A program made the translations under genes and the position numbers. Shown in pieces: positions 8,001 through 16,423 of a DNA stretch of 64,000 nucleotides. Source of the stretch: Brevibacterium sediminis (GTDB lineage Bacteria > Actinomycetota > Actinomycetes > Actinomycetales > Brevibacteriaceae); contig NZ_JABKDD010000010.1 in the NCBI RefSeq assembly GCF_013623905.1, positions 1-64,000 of the forward strand, in the 5' to 3' direction. The notes under the pieces are model-generated. The model searched no databases. It was not told the origin of the DNA and worked only from the letters and a program-made list of their open reading frames with translations. Position 1 is the stretch's first letter, and each line of letters starts with the position of its first letter.

Positions 8001-8575
8001 ACGACCTGCTCGGTGTGACGATGGACCCCAACGTCTACATCCAGAACAGCAAGTACGTGGCCGGAACGATCATGCCCGGCCGCCGTCCCCGCGGACCCGA
8101 ACTCGTCGACTTCGTCGAGAAGTACCAACGCGAGGCCGGTCTCAGCCCCGAATCCGGCAACCAGCAGGTCACCGTTCCCGCCGAGGATGTCGAGGCCTCC
8201 CATCACGCCGGACAGGGTCGCAGCGCCGGTGGGCACGCTCACCGAGGCGGCGACTCGGCCGTCGGCGTCACCCCGGGCAAGACCCTGGATGGGGGACGCG
8301 ATGGAGCCTCCGACGGGGACGGCACGACCGCCTCGGCGACGGTCGACAGCGCCGATGATCGCAGCGGTAGGATCACCATCGAACCCACCGAGGCGACCGA
8401 ACCCGCCGAGACTGCGGTGTCGAACCGTGCCGACGACGGGGACCCCAGCGACGGCGACCCCGACCACGGCCGGCACGCCGACGGCAGTGCGATCGCCGAA
8501 ACCGAGGTGGCCGAAGCGGAAGCTCGCGCCCGGGCGGCTCGGGATCGGCAGGAGAACGAGGAGGAGGACGACTGA
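5003..8575 (+). CDS. fdhA: Formate dehydrogenase catalytic subunit, selenocysteine-containing (TGA at 5567-5569 read as Sec)
   Basis: Read through the in-frame TGA, this is a 1190-residue molybdenum/tungsten-bis-MGD enzyme oxidising formate to CO2. Near the N-terminus CPYCAVGC plus GRLCPKG bind a 4Fe-4S cluster. Residue 189 is the TGA codon in the context NQARI-(Sec)-HSATVPSLGTSFGRGGAT, the usual position of the metal-binding Sec in formate dehydrogenases. The frame is identical on both sides, so this is not a frameshift. The end of the catalytic core is VDFVEKYQREAG near residue 1045, after which about 140 residues are low-complexity and acidic, ending NEEEDD. No twin-arginine signal is seen, so the subunit probably faces the cytoplasm. 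It overlaps the next gene by one base. Confidence 0.95.
5567..5598 (+). promoter_or_regulatory. Selenocysteine TGA codon and putative bacterial SECIS hairpin
   Basis: The Sec codon TGA is at 5567-5569. Twelve bases later GTTCCC (5582-5587) pairs with GGGAAC (5593-5598) around the 5-base loop AGTTT, which contains a GU as in known bacterial SECIS loops. The distance from codon to apical loop is 18 bases, inside the range reported for bacterial elements. SelB, encoded at 22086, would bind this loop. Confidence 0.75.
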
Positions 8576-9702
8576 TGTCGACACCGACGATCGATGACGG
8601 CACGTTGGCGGACGGGCACTGGCACGATTCCGCGCACAACCGCAAGGGATTCTTCACCGACACCTCGATCTGCATCGGTTGCAAGGCCTGCGAAGTCGCG
8701 TGCAAGGAGTGGAACCGCAACCCGCAGGACGGCACCTTCGAACTGCTCGGTTCCTCGTACGACAACACGGGCAGCCTCGGGGCGAACACGTGGCGGCACG
8801 TCGCGTTCATCGAACAGGATTCCGAACGCATCGAGAAGGCGCGGGAATCCGGGCGCAAGCTCGTCAATCTCGGCATGCCCACGATCCGCCCGCGCACCGA
8901 TGAGTCTGCCGCCGCGCAGCCGCTGGACGGGGCCTTGGGTGCGGCGGCCGAGGGCCGAACCTCCGCCGGTCTGCCGACGACCCCCGACCTCAACGTTGAT
9001 CTACTGGCACCGGGTGCCCTGGAGCCGACCGACCTGTCGAACGTCGACACAACACCCCCGGACACCGCGGACTTCCGCTGGCTGATGTCCTCCGACGTGT
9101 GCAAACACTGCACGCACGCAGGCTGCCTCGACGTGTGCCCGACCGGTGCGCTCTTCCGCACCGAATTCGACACCGTCGTCGTCCAGAACGATGTCTGCAA
9201 CGGCTGCGGAACCTGCGTGGCCGGCTGCCCCTTCGGCGTCATCGAACGCCGAGACGACGGCACGATCAACACCCCCACCGACCGGGATGATCGCAAGGCC
9301 GCGGACATGGACGTGCCGAACGCGGGCACCGCGAACAAGTGCACCCTCTGCTACGACCGCCTCGTCGAGGGTCAGGAACCAGCCTGCGCGCAGACCTGCC
9401 CGACGCAGTCGATCAAGTTCGGCGACCGTGAGGACATGGTCGACCAGGCGCACGACCGCGTGGCCGAACTCCACGCGAAGGGCCTGACCGAGGCTCGCCT
9501 CTACGGGGCGAACCCGAACGACGGGGTCGGCGGCACCGGATCGGTGTTCCTCCTCCTCGACGAACCCGAGGTCTACGGCCTGCCGCCGGACCCGCGGGTC
9601 GCGACGAAGGATCTGCCGAAGATGTACGCCAACGCCGGGATCGCGGCGCTGGGCATGGTCGCCGCGGCCGGACTCGCGTTCCTCGGGAGCCGCCGTTCAT
9701 GA
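8575..9702 (+). CDS. fdhB: Formate dehydrogenase iron-sulfur subunit (FdnH/FdoH-like)
   Basis: A 375-residue ferredoxin-type electron-transfer subunit that takes electrons from FdhA. Cysteine clusters for four 4Fe-4S centres are visible: CIGCKACEVACKEW near residues 31-44, CKHCTHAGCLDVCPTGA near 175-191, CNGCGTCVAGCPFGV near 207-221, and CTLCYDRL with CAQTCPTQSIKFG near 255-281. The C-terminus carries one hydrophobic helix (AGIAALGMVAAAGLAFLGSRRS), as in FdnH-type subunits anchored in the membrane. Between the first and second clusters about 75 residues are variable. Its ATG shares a base with the fdhA stop, and its stop overlaps the next start by 4 bases, so the three subunits are coupled. 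Confidence 0.93.
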   Translation: MSTPTIDDGTLADGHWHDSAHNRKGFFTDTSICIGCKACEVACKEWNRNPQDGTFELLGSSYDNTGSLGANTWRHVAFIEQDSERIEKARESGRKLVNLGMPTIRPRTDESAAAQPLDGALGAAAEGRTSAGLPTTPDLNVDLLAPGALEPTDLSNVDTTPPDTADFRWLMSSDVCKHCTHAGCLDVCPTGALFRTEFDTVVVQNDVCNGCGTCVAGCPFGVIERRDDGTINTPTDRDDRKAADMDVPNAGTANKCTLCYDRLVEGQEPACAQTCPTQSIKFGDREDMVDQAHDRVAELHAKGLTEARLYGANPNDGVGGTGSVFLLLDEPEVYGLPPDPRVATKDLPKMYANAGIAALGMVAAAGLAFLGSRRS

Positions 9703-11012
9703 GCACCTCAGAGTACGATTCCTACCGCCCACCCGAGCCGGAAGGCGGACGCAGAAAACGCCGCCGAGGCGGCCGCGGAGGTCCCAGCGGACCTGACGGT
9801 TCCGGTGGCCGTCGGGGCGGTCGCGGCGGCAACGGCCGTGGCGGCGGGTGGAAGAACCGCGGTGCCGACGGCAACCGTGAGATGCCGATGGTCGAGGACG
9901 TCGAATTCACGTCCTACTACGGTCGACCGATCGTCAAGGCTCCACCGTGGGGCGATGAGATCGGGGCCTACCTGTTCCTCGGCGGTCTGGCGGGCGGTTC
10001 GTCTCTGTTGGGCTTCGGCGCGCAGCTGACCGATCGGCCCGGTCTGCGCATCGCCTCCCGGATGACTGCGATCGCCGCGACCGGCATCGGCGGTGCCGCT
10101 CTCGTGGCTGACCTCGGCAGGCCCGAACGATTCCTCAATATGATGCGCGTCGTCAAAGTCTCATCGCCGATGAGCTTGGGCACCTGGATCCTCTCCGGCT
10201 TCGGCGTCGGATCGGGAGTGACCTTCGCGATCGAACTCGACCGGATCACCGGTGAGAAGCTGCTGCCTCTGGGCCCGCTGCGCAAGGTGCTCCATGCGAT
10301 GGAGACGCCCGCGGCCGTCGAATCCGCCTTCTTCGCCACTCCGCTGGCCGCATATACCGCTGTGCTTCTCGGGGCGACGGCCGTTCCGACTTGGAACGCC
10401 GCCGGTCGCAACGGTCTGCCGTACGTATTCGTGTCCTCGGCATCGATGGCCGCCGGAGGTGCCGCGATGGCATTGGCACCGGTGACCGAGACCGGCCCGG
10501 CCCGACTGTTCGCCCTCACCGGCACCGCTGGAGAGGCTTATGCGATGTCGGCGATGAGGAAGCGCATGCACCCCGCCGAGGTCGATCCGATGGACGACGG
10601 CGAACCGGGACACAAGCTCCACCGCGCCGAGAAGCTGCTCATCGCCGGAGCCGTCGGAGCCGCCGTCGTCGAGGTGGGGGCGCGCGTGTTCGCGAAGAAG
10701 CTGGGTGGGCGTAGCTCTGGCGGCTCAGCGAGTGCTTCAGATGTGGCTGGCGCAGTTGCTGAGGCTGTCGGAAGTGCAGGCTCTGCTGGAGTCGCAAAGC
10801 GGAGTTGGAAGACGCGTGCTGTGCTGCGGGGGCTGTCCGTCGTCTCCGGTGCGGCCTTGGCGGCCGCCTCGGCGTACACGCGTTTCGGTGTGCTGGAAGC
10901 CGGCATCGAATCGACGAAGGACCCGCGTCACGTGGTCGAACCGCAGCGCGCTCGCCTCGAAGAGCGTCGGGCTTGCGGCATCACCGACGACTCCATCACC
11001 ACCGGCCGGTAG
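9699..11012 (+). CDS. Formate dehydrogenase membrane subunit, NrfD family
   Basis: A 437-residue polytopic NrfD/PsrC-type quinone-interacting subunit. The NrfD core begins near residue 85 (GAYLFLGGLAGGSSLLGFGAQL) and runs through DLGRPERFLNMMRVVK and PMSLGTWILSGFGVG, both classic NrfD motifs, with about eight membrane helices. It would pass electrons from FdhB to menaquinone. The N-terminal 60 residues are unusual: an Arg/Gly-rich, strongly basic, disordered tail (GGRRKRRRGGRGG, GGRRGGRGGNGRGGG). Near residue 340 there is also a Ser/Gly/Ala-rich insert (GGRSSGGSASASD). It overlaps fdhB by 4 bases (ATGA) and closes the operon. Confidence 0.88.
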   Translation: MSTSEYDSYRPPEPEGGRRKRRRGGRGGPSGPDGSGGRRGGRGGNGRGGGWKNRGADGNREMPMVEDVEFTSYYGRPIVKAPPWGDEIGAYLFLGGLAGGSSLLGFGAQLTDRPGLRIASRMTAIAATGIGGAALVADLGRPERFLNMMRVVKVSSPMSLGTWILSGFGVGSGVTFAIELDRITGEKLLPLGPLRKVLHAMETPAAVESAFFATPLAAYTAVLLGATAVPTWNAAGRNGLPYVFVSSASMAAGGAAMALAPVTETGPARLFALTGTAGEAYAMSAMRKRMHPAEVDPMDDGEPGHKLHRAEKLLIAGAVGAAVVEVGARVFAKKLGGRSSGGSASASDVAGAVAEAVGSAGSAGVAKRSWKTRAVLRGLSVVSGAALAAASAYTRFGVLEAGIESTKDPRHVVEPQRARLEERRACGITDDSITTGR

Positions 11013-11332
11013 ACGGGCGGGCAAGGCATCACCGCTAAGCGCGAGCGCCCCTCACCGTGAGCACCCCTCACCGTTCGTGTTGCTGGGCACCGGCAGTGCC
11101 AGCACCCACTCGCGAGTGGCTCTTCATACAGTTCCGGCGGAACCCCTCGCCTTCAGTGCGAAAACACCTCGGTGCAACGGGGTGGTGTGCGACGACCGAT
11201 GAAGGATGCTCGAACTCGCTGCGCGAAATCTCCCTCGGCGAACGCTGATCGGCGTCAAAAACAGCCTCACCAGGCACCTTATTCAGCAACATTGCTTGCA
11301 AATTGAAGTGCGTCGGGTAGCGTGAGAGACCT
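11013..11332. other. Gene-free region after the fdh operon
   Basis: No convincing coding frame or hairpin terminator was found in these 320 bases. The right end carries a possible promoter for the next gene: TTGCAA (11296-11301) and TAGCGT (11318-11323) separated by 16 bases. An opposite-strand frame across it has no family features. Confidence 0.4.
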
Positions 11333-11551
11333 ATGAAGAAGCTGCTCAAGGATCGTCAGAGCCTTAGGTTCGGTGTGGCGGTCGCGGTGGCCTTTCCGCT
11401 GATCTACTTCCTAATGAATTTCCTTGGTTTGAGCAATGGGATGTTCAGTTGGTGGAAGACACTGTTGTTCGGACTCGTCCAGGGGGTCATCTTCTGGTTC
11501 TGTATGGCCAGCTTCCGCCAGTTCCGCGACGAGGACATCACCCCGCGCTGA
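11333..11551 (+). CDS. Small membrane protein, two helices
   Basis: A 72-residue protein not assigned to a family. Basic residues (MKKLLKDRQSLR) lead into a helix (FGVAVAVAFPLIYFLMNFLGL). A second helix (WWKTLLFGLVQGVIFWFCMASF) is followed by a polar tail (RQFRDEDITPR). The layout predicts both ends in the cytoplasm. The gene is less GC-rich than its neighbours. It is preceded by a plausible promoter and GAGAG upstream of the ATG. It may be an inner-membrane accessory or stress protein; nothing near it suggests a partner. Confidence 0.65.
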   Translation: MKKLLKDRQSLRFGVAVAVAFPLIYFLMNFLGLSNGMFSWWKTLLFGLVQGVIFWFCMASFRQFRDEDITPR

Positions 11552-11628
11552 GCAGGTATCGCGGTGACGCCGAGTCGCAGCACCGTCATTTGAAGACGCG
11601 GCCTGTGGGCAATGGCTCTTATTCCAGG

Positions 11629-13275
11629 TCAGCCATCTACGACTGAATCACTTTTCCTCCACACCAATTCACCGTCAACAATCGTGGCGCGCACCTGCGC
11701 CTCGAGCAGTCGGTCTTCACTATCGGAGAAGGGATCGACGTCGAGAACGACGAGGTTGGCACGACCCCCTGGGGTGATCCGGCCAATGCCGTCGGCGAAT
11801 CCCCCTGCCCGCGCCGCGGCATGCGTGAGCGCACCCAATGCTTGGGCTGGCGTGAAGGCTCGCTCCGGATGATAGTTGGTATCCCCAGGTTCTAATGCCG
11901 AGCGGGTGGTCAAGGCGATGAAGAGGTTGTGCGACATCTGATGCGGTGCCGTCGGCGCATCCGTGCCCAGAGCAATGTGGACTCCGGCCTCACGGAACTT
12001 CTGCCACGGGAACCCGTTCTCGGCGCGTTGCCCTCCGAGCACCGTCATCCAATTGCCCATGATCGCCGGATCGCAGTGCACCGGCTGCATCGATGCAACG
12101 ACGCCGAGGCCGGCCATGCGTGCGATCGTCTCATCGGTCACCGACTCGAGGTGTTCGATCCGCGGGGACCGGATTCGGGGTCCATTGACGCGCACGCATT
12201 CGGCCACAAGGTCGAGGGCGATCTCACTGGCGTGGTCACCGATGGCGTGCATGGCAAGCTCGAGTCCATGGGCATCGGCAGCGACAGCGACCGGAGCCGC
12301 CGATTCGAACGACCAGATCGGCCCGGCCTGCGTTCCGTCGACATAGGGGTCGCGCATGGCTGCAGTGCAGGCATCGATGACCCCATCGAGGATGAACTTC
12401 ACGCCGACGATGCGGAACCATTCGGAGCCGGGAAGTTCGGCGAACTGGTCGCGAATCTCGGCGGCTCGTGCGACAGCGGCGAGATCGCGGGCCGGATCGC
12501 CGGTGGGCCGCAGCAGCCAGTGAGCAGTGATGGGAAACGGCAGTCGTCCGTCCCTCTCGAGTCGACGGCGGAAAGTCGCCGCCTCTGCTTCGCCCACCGC
12601 CATGTCGGTCGCCGATGTCACTCCGTTCTCCAGATAGACGCGGAAGGCGCTGTCGAGGAACCGATCACGATCCTCATCGGTCGTGACGGACTCGAGATAG
12701 GACCATGCGTACTCGATCGCCGCGTTTTCGAGGAGGAACCCTGTCGCCTGCCCCTGCCCATTACGGACGATTTCGCCGCCGTGCGGGTTCGGTGTCGCCT
12801 CTGTAATGCCCATGGCCTCAAGCGCTGCTGTATTCACCCAAGCGGAATGCACATCATTGGAGTCGAGGAGCACGGGGACGTCGCTGACCACCTCGTCGAT
12901 CATGTCAGCCGTGGGCCGGTCGCCGGGGATGGCGTCGAACATCCAACCCGAGCCCAGCACGCACGGGGCTTTGGGCTGCTCATGTCGCTTGAGCGCCAAG
13001 CGCTCTTGGATCTCCTCGAGACTCGTGCAGTCCCGCAGCTGAACTTTGTCGAGCGTCTGGCCGAGCATCATCAGGTGCGTGTGTCCCTCGACGAATCCGG
13101 GAGCGAGGAGGCTGCCTTCGAGGTCGATCCGCTGCGCGGAGTCTCCCGCGATATCGAGGACCGCTGAGGTGTCTCCGACCGCGAGAATACGGCCGGCGTC
13201 GATCGCCACTGCCTGGCCGATCGGTGCGTGTTCGTCTCCGGTGAAGACAACGGCATTCTCATAGACCGTGGTCAT
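11629..13275 (-). CDS. Amidohydrolase family protein (YtcJ-like)
   Basis: A 548-residue metal-dependent hydrolase of the amidohydrolase_3 / YtcJ group. Metal ligands appear in order: HTH in PGFVEGHTHLMML near residues 64-66, the lysine in VGVKFILDGVIDA, histidines in MHAIGDHA and RIEHLE, and the aspartate of ALGTDAP near residue 455. The family hydrolyses C-N bonds in amides and N-acyl compounds; the substrate is unknown. CGAAAGGAC lies just upstream of the ATG. It overlaps the upstream MFS gene by 4 bases, so the transporter and enzyme form an operon, and the divergent TetR gene is the probable regulator. Confidence 0.9.
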   Translation of the reverse strand: MTTVYENAVVFTGDEHAPIGQAVAIDAGRILAVGDTSAVLDIAGDSAQRIDLEGSLLAPGFVEGHTHLMMLGQTLDKVQLRDCTSLEEIQERLALKRHEQPKAPCVLGSGWMFDAIPGDRPTADMIDEVVSDVPVLLDSNDVHSAWVNTAALEAMGITEATPNPHGGEIVRNGQGQATGFLLENAAIEYAWSYLESVTTDEDRDRFLDSAFRVYLENGVTSATDMAVGEAEAATFRRRLERDGRLPFPITAHWLLRPTGDPARDLAAVARAAEIRDQFAELPGSEWFRIVGVKFILDGVIDACTAAMRDPYVDGTQAGPIWSFESAAPVAVAADAHGLELAMHAIGDHASEIALDLVAECVRVNGPRIRSPRIEHLESVTDETIARMAGLGVVASMQPVHCDPAIMGNWMTVLGGQRAENGFPWQKFREAGVHIALGTDAPTAPHQMSHNLFIALTTRSALEPGDTNYHPERAFTPAQALGALTHAAARAGGFADGIGRITPGGRANLVVLDVDPFSDSEDRLLEAQVRATIVDGELVWRKSDSVVDG

Positions 13276-14537
13276 GGTGTCCTTTCGTGGGTTACTGCGG
13301 CCTCGTCGAGGCTGTTGAGCGTCTTCTCTACGCGGGTTGATACGCGTGCGATGAGCATCGTCGGAATGATGAGGACGAAGCTGACGAGACCCACGATCAG
13401 TCCGAAGGTCGGAATTCCGACACCGTCGATGATCCAGGCTCCGATGATCGGGGCAAAGCTCGAACCGACGATATAGGCCCCGATCAGCGGTCCTGACCAG
13501 TTTCCTCGCGCATCGAGACCGGCGGCAGTGGCAATGAAGAGCGTGAAGGCGAAGGCGTAGATGGTGTTCACCGCGATGATGAGAGTGGCGAGCATTGCGG
13601 GGTCCGTCTCCACACCGATCCAGATCTTGATCGCTCCTCCGAGTGCCAGTGCGATGCCCAAGGGCAGGGCGCGTCCGATTCGGCTGCCGAGCAGGGTCAC
13701 AACGAGCATTGCTCCGGCGCCGATGCCCGCAGCCGCGCTGAGCGCAAAGCCGAGGGTCTGATCGGACATGCCGACCGCATCACCAAGAGTCGGGGCAAGT
13801 GTCCAGACAGAATCTTCGCTGGTTCCCCACAGGGGGAATACTATGAGCACGCCGATTCCTGCGAGGAGGACTGTGCGCGGTGTGCGTGGTCGACTCGATA
13901 AGGGTGTCGCCTCGGCTCGGGTTTCGGCGAGCACCTCGGTCGTCGATGTTTCAGGTGTGCTCGGCAACCAGACCGTCACGGCGAAGCTGACCAGCGATAG
14001 CAGGGCCAGTGATCCGAAGACGGTGATCTGGGCCAGGCCGAGGATGGGAATGACGGCGAGGACGACCATGACGAGGAGTCTGTTGACGACTCCGGACGAT
14101 GCGCTGACCCGGTTGGGGTTCCGCAGTGCGGCAATCGCGGCACCTGAGGTCGATACCGCAGTGCCGAGTCCCGCCGAGCCGATGAGGAAGCTGATGACGA
14201 TGAGCGCTGTGGGTCCGGTGACCAGCGCAGCGACGAGAAAGGCAATAGTCGCAATGCCGAGTCCGCTGGCGGCGATGGTGCGTCTCCTGGTCCCGGCTGC
14301 GGCACGGGAGGTCGCTAACCCGATGATCGCCGAAGTGAAGAGTCCCCACGTGAGGATGTTGCCTGAGGCGACGACGTCGAATCCGATCTGCTCGAAGACC
14401 GACATGATCAGCGGAGCGAGGTTGGCAAGCATGAGTCCGGCGAGAGAGACGAGGAAGACTGCAGATCCGTTCCGCGGCCCGAGGGGGACCCGCGGATCAT
14501 CCGGTGTCGGCGGTGCGGAGGTGGAAGTGGAACTCAT
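13272..14537 (-). CDS. MFS transporter
   Basis: A 421-residue major facilitator protein with about 12 hydrophobic helices, for example AVFLVSLAGLMLANLAPLIM near residue 30 and IIGLATSRAAAGTRRRTIAASGLG near residue 75, whose basic loop fits the loop 2-3 position. A proline/threonine-rich linker (PSTPETSTTEVLAETRAEA) near residue 215 joins the two six-helix halves. It is the first gene of a two-gene operon with the amidohydrolase and is divergent from a TetR gene, suggesting import of the amidohydrolase substrate or export of a related compound. The direction cannot be told from sequence. Confidence 0.87.
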   Translation of the reverse strand: MSSTSTSAPPTPDDPRVPLGPRNGSAVFLVSLAGLMLANLAPLIMSVFEQIGFDVVASGNILTWGLFTSAIIGLATSRAAAGTRRRTIAASGLGIATIAFLVAALVTGPTALIVISFLIGSAGLGTAVSTSGAAIAALRNPNRVSASSGVVNRLLVMVVLAVIPILGLAQITVFGSLALLSLVSFAVTVWLPSTPETSTTEVLAETRAEATPLSSRPRTPRTVLLAGIGVLIVFPLWGTSEDSVWTLAPTLGDAVGMSDQTLGFALSAAAGIGAGAMLVVTLLGSRIGRALPLGIALALGGAIKIWIGVETDPAMLATLIIAVNTIYAFAFTLFIATAAGLDARGNWSGPLIGAYIVGSSFAPIIGAWIIDGVGIPTFGLIVGLVSFVLIIPTMLIARVSTRVEKTLNSLDEAAVTHERTP

Positions 14538-14570
14538 AGGTCGGCCCCTTTGCCAGTGCGAGTTTCGCGA

Positions 14571-14595
14571 ATTAAACGAAAAGTTTTCGGTTATA
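14571..14595. promoter_or_regulatory. Putative TetR operator in the MFS/TetR intergenic region
   Basis: CGAAAAGTTTTCG (14577-14589) is a near-perfect palindrome in an A/T-rich patch, next to TATATA (minus-strand -10 region for the MFS gene). It sits between the divergent MFS and TetR genes, the usual place of a TetR-family site. Confidence 0.45.
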
Positions 14596-14712
14596 TAGAA
14601 TGGTGCCCGTACACCGAGACCTTGTCAATGCGCAGGCGAGTAGCGATACGTCCAGAATTCGGGCCCCTTAAGCGCCTGGGCGTCCGGACGTCCTTGAGGA
14701 AGTGAGCGCTTC

Positions 14713-15321
14713 ATGGCACGACCTAGTTCCCCACTGCTGAGCCGGGAGAAGATCGGACGCGCAGCGATTGGGATGATCGATGGCGGCGGTGAGCTCAAGA
14801 TCCAGCCCTTGGCCAAGAAGCTCGGGGTCAGTCTGTCCTCGATCTACCATCATGTCGACGGACGTGAAGGGGTCATCCACGCGATGCGTGAGGTTCTCAG
14901 CGTCGAATACGCCCTGAACATCCCTGATCAGGGGTCATGGAAAGACAACCTGAAGGCTATGGTGGATTCGCTGTGGCGGCTGTATTCGGATCATCCGCGG
15001 GTGATGATCCACCTGCTCGGAGTCACAGTCGAGGAACCCGGGACGTTGACTCTCTACGAGTCCCTCATCGACGTGTTGGCCGATGCGGGTGTGCCGGAGA
15101 CCGAGCTTCTCACGACGATCGAGGTGCTCGATGCGTTTGCCTTCGGAGCCGCACTCGACGCGCTGTCGCCGCAGGTGATCTTCGCTCCTGCGTCAGAGGA
15201 CTCGCGGCTCACCAGTTTGATTGAAAATCACCCTGCGGGCACCGAGCGCAATCACCGGCTCTACCGACGCGGTCTCGACATCATCATCGCCGGCATCGAG
15301 GCTGGGATCCCTCAGCCCTAG
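14713..15321 (+). CDS. TetR/AcrR-family transcriptional regulator
   Basis: A 202-residue one-component repressor. The N-terminal HTH spans about residues 8-52 (REKIGRAAIGMIDGGGELKI, then KLGVSLSSIYHHVDGREGV, whose SSIYHHV is the recognition helix). A ligand-binding C-terminal region follows, resembling the TetR_C tetracycline-repressor-like type. GAGGAAG precedes the ATG at a suitable distance. It is divergent from the MFS-amidohydrolase operon, which it probably represses, and ends 4 bases before the convergent selD gene. Confidence 0.88.
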   Translation: MARPSSPLLSREKIGRAAIGMIDGGGELKIQPLAKKLGVSLSSIYHHVDGREGVIHAMREVLSVEYALNIPDQGSWKDNLKAMVDSLWRLYSDHPRVMIHLLGVTVEEPGTLTLYESLIDVLADAGVPETELLTTIEVLDAFAFGAALDALSPQVIFAPASEDSRLTSLIENHPAGTERNHRLYRRGLDIIIAGIEAGIPQP

Positions 15322-15325
15322 CCCC

Positions 15326-16312
15326 TCACCTCACGTGCACGCCTGAACCGGCGACGATCTCACCGATGACGGGGTGACCAGGCAGTTCGCCGACGACGAG
15401 CAGTCCGCCGGAGGTCTGCGCATCGGCCAGAAGCAGCAGGTCGTCCTCGGTCACGGAATCATCCGCGGTCAGATGAGGTCGTACCCAGTCGAGGTTTCGC
15501 CTGGTCCCGCCGGACACATACCCGTCAGCGATCGACTCATCGACACCGCCGAGGCGGGGTACCGCGGCCGCATCGATGACCGCTCCGACTCCTGAGGCAC
15601 GGGCCATCTTGAACAGGTGCCCGAGCAGACCGAACCCGGTGATATCCGTGGCCGCTCGTATGCCTGCAGCCACGGCCTCCCGTGACGCTACGGCATTGAG
15701 CGCGGTCATCGTGGCGATGGCCTCCTCGGAGACCTCGCCGGTCTGCTTGTGCCGGTTGTTGAGGATCCCCACGCCGATCGGCTTGGTCAATGTCAGGGGC
15801 AGCCCCGCCTCGGCGGAATCGTTGCGCATGAGTTCATCCGGGTGGGCCACACCGGTCACGGCCATGCCGTACTTCGGTTCGGGGTCGTCGATCGAATGGC
15901 CGCCGGCCACGGGGCAGTTCGCCTGCGCTGCGACGTCGAGCCCGCCGCGCAGGACCTCGGTGAGCAGCTCCATCGGCAGCTTCTCCCGCGGCCACCCGAC
16001 GAGGTTGATCGCTGTGACGGGGGTTCCGCCCATCGCGTAGATGTCCGAGAGCGCATTGGCCGCCGCGATCCGTCCCCAGTCGTAGGCGTCATCGACGACC
16101 GGGGTGAAGAAATCCGCGGTCGAGAGCACCGCGAGGTCATCGCGGACTCGCACCGCCGAGGCATCATCGCCGTCATCGAGGCCGACGAGGACATCCGGGC
16201 CGGGCTGACCGACCAGGCCGCGCACCGCGTCCTCGAGCTCGCCGGGAGGGATCTTGCAGGCGCATCCTCCACCGTGGGCGAACGAGGTCAGACGGTCCTG
16301 AATCGCAGTCAT
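15326..16312 (-). CDS. selD: Selenide, water dikinase (selenophosphate synthetase)
   Basis: A 328-residue enzyme making selenophosphate from selenide and ATP, the selenium donor for SelA. The N-terminal active-site loop is HGGGCACKIPPGEL, with Cys17 and Lys20 in the positions essential in E. coli SelD; it carries Cys rather than Sec. The nucleotide-binding aspartates lie in LVGLDDGDDASAV and TADFFTPVVDDAYDWG, and GGHSIDDPEPKYGMAVTG is the typical AIRS-family segment. A TAGTCT box (16319-16324 on the minus strand) is 6 bases before the ATG, suggesting a leaderless message. It is monocistronic, about 4.5 kb from the selA-selB unit. Confidence 0.96.
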   Translation of the reverse strand: MTAIQDRLTSFAHGGGCACKIPPGELEDAVRGLVGQPGPDVLVGLDDGDDASAVRVRDDLAVLSTADFFTPVVDDAYDWGRIAAANALSDIYAMGGTPVTAINLVGWPREKLPMELLTEVLRGGLDVAAQANCPVAGGHSIDDPEPKYGMAVTGVAHPDELMRNDSAEAGLPLTLTKPIGVGILNNRHKQTGEVSEEAIATMTALNAVASREAVAAGIRAATDITGFGLLGHLFKMARASGVGAVIDAAAVPRLGGVDESIADGYVSGGTRRNLDWVRPHLTADDSVTEDDLLLLADAQTSGGLLVVGELPGHPVIGEIVAGSGVHVR

Positions 16313-16318
16313 ACTGCG

Positions 16319-16324
16319 AGACTA
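16319..16324 (-). promoter_or_regulatory. Leaderless-type -10 box of selD
   Basis: TAGTCT on the minus strand ends 6 bases before the selD ATG at 16312. No Shine-Dalgarno sequence fits between them. Confidence 0.4.
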
Positions 16325-16423
16325 ACACCGGCGGTCAAGGGCGTCGACGGACGCCCGATTCCACTCCGTCGCCGAAGCGGCCGTGCACCTCCGTACGGGC
16401 GCACGGCCAGTCGTTCGCCCGGG

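Noticed and set aside
11068..11349. 93-codon minus-strand frame
   Set aside because: No family features, no clear ribosome-binding site, and it overlaps the promoter of the small membrane protein at 11333.
15326..16312. SelD as a second selenoprotein
   Set aside because: The active-site residue is encoded by a Cys codon (GGGCACK), with no in-frame TGA.
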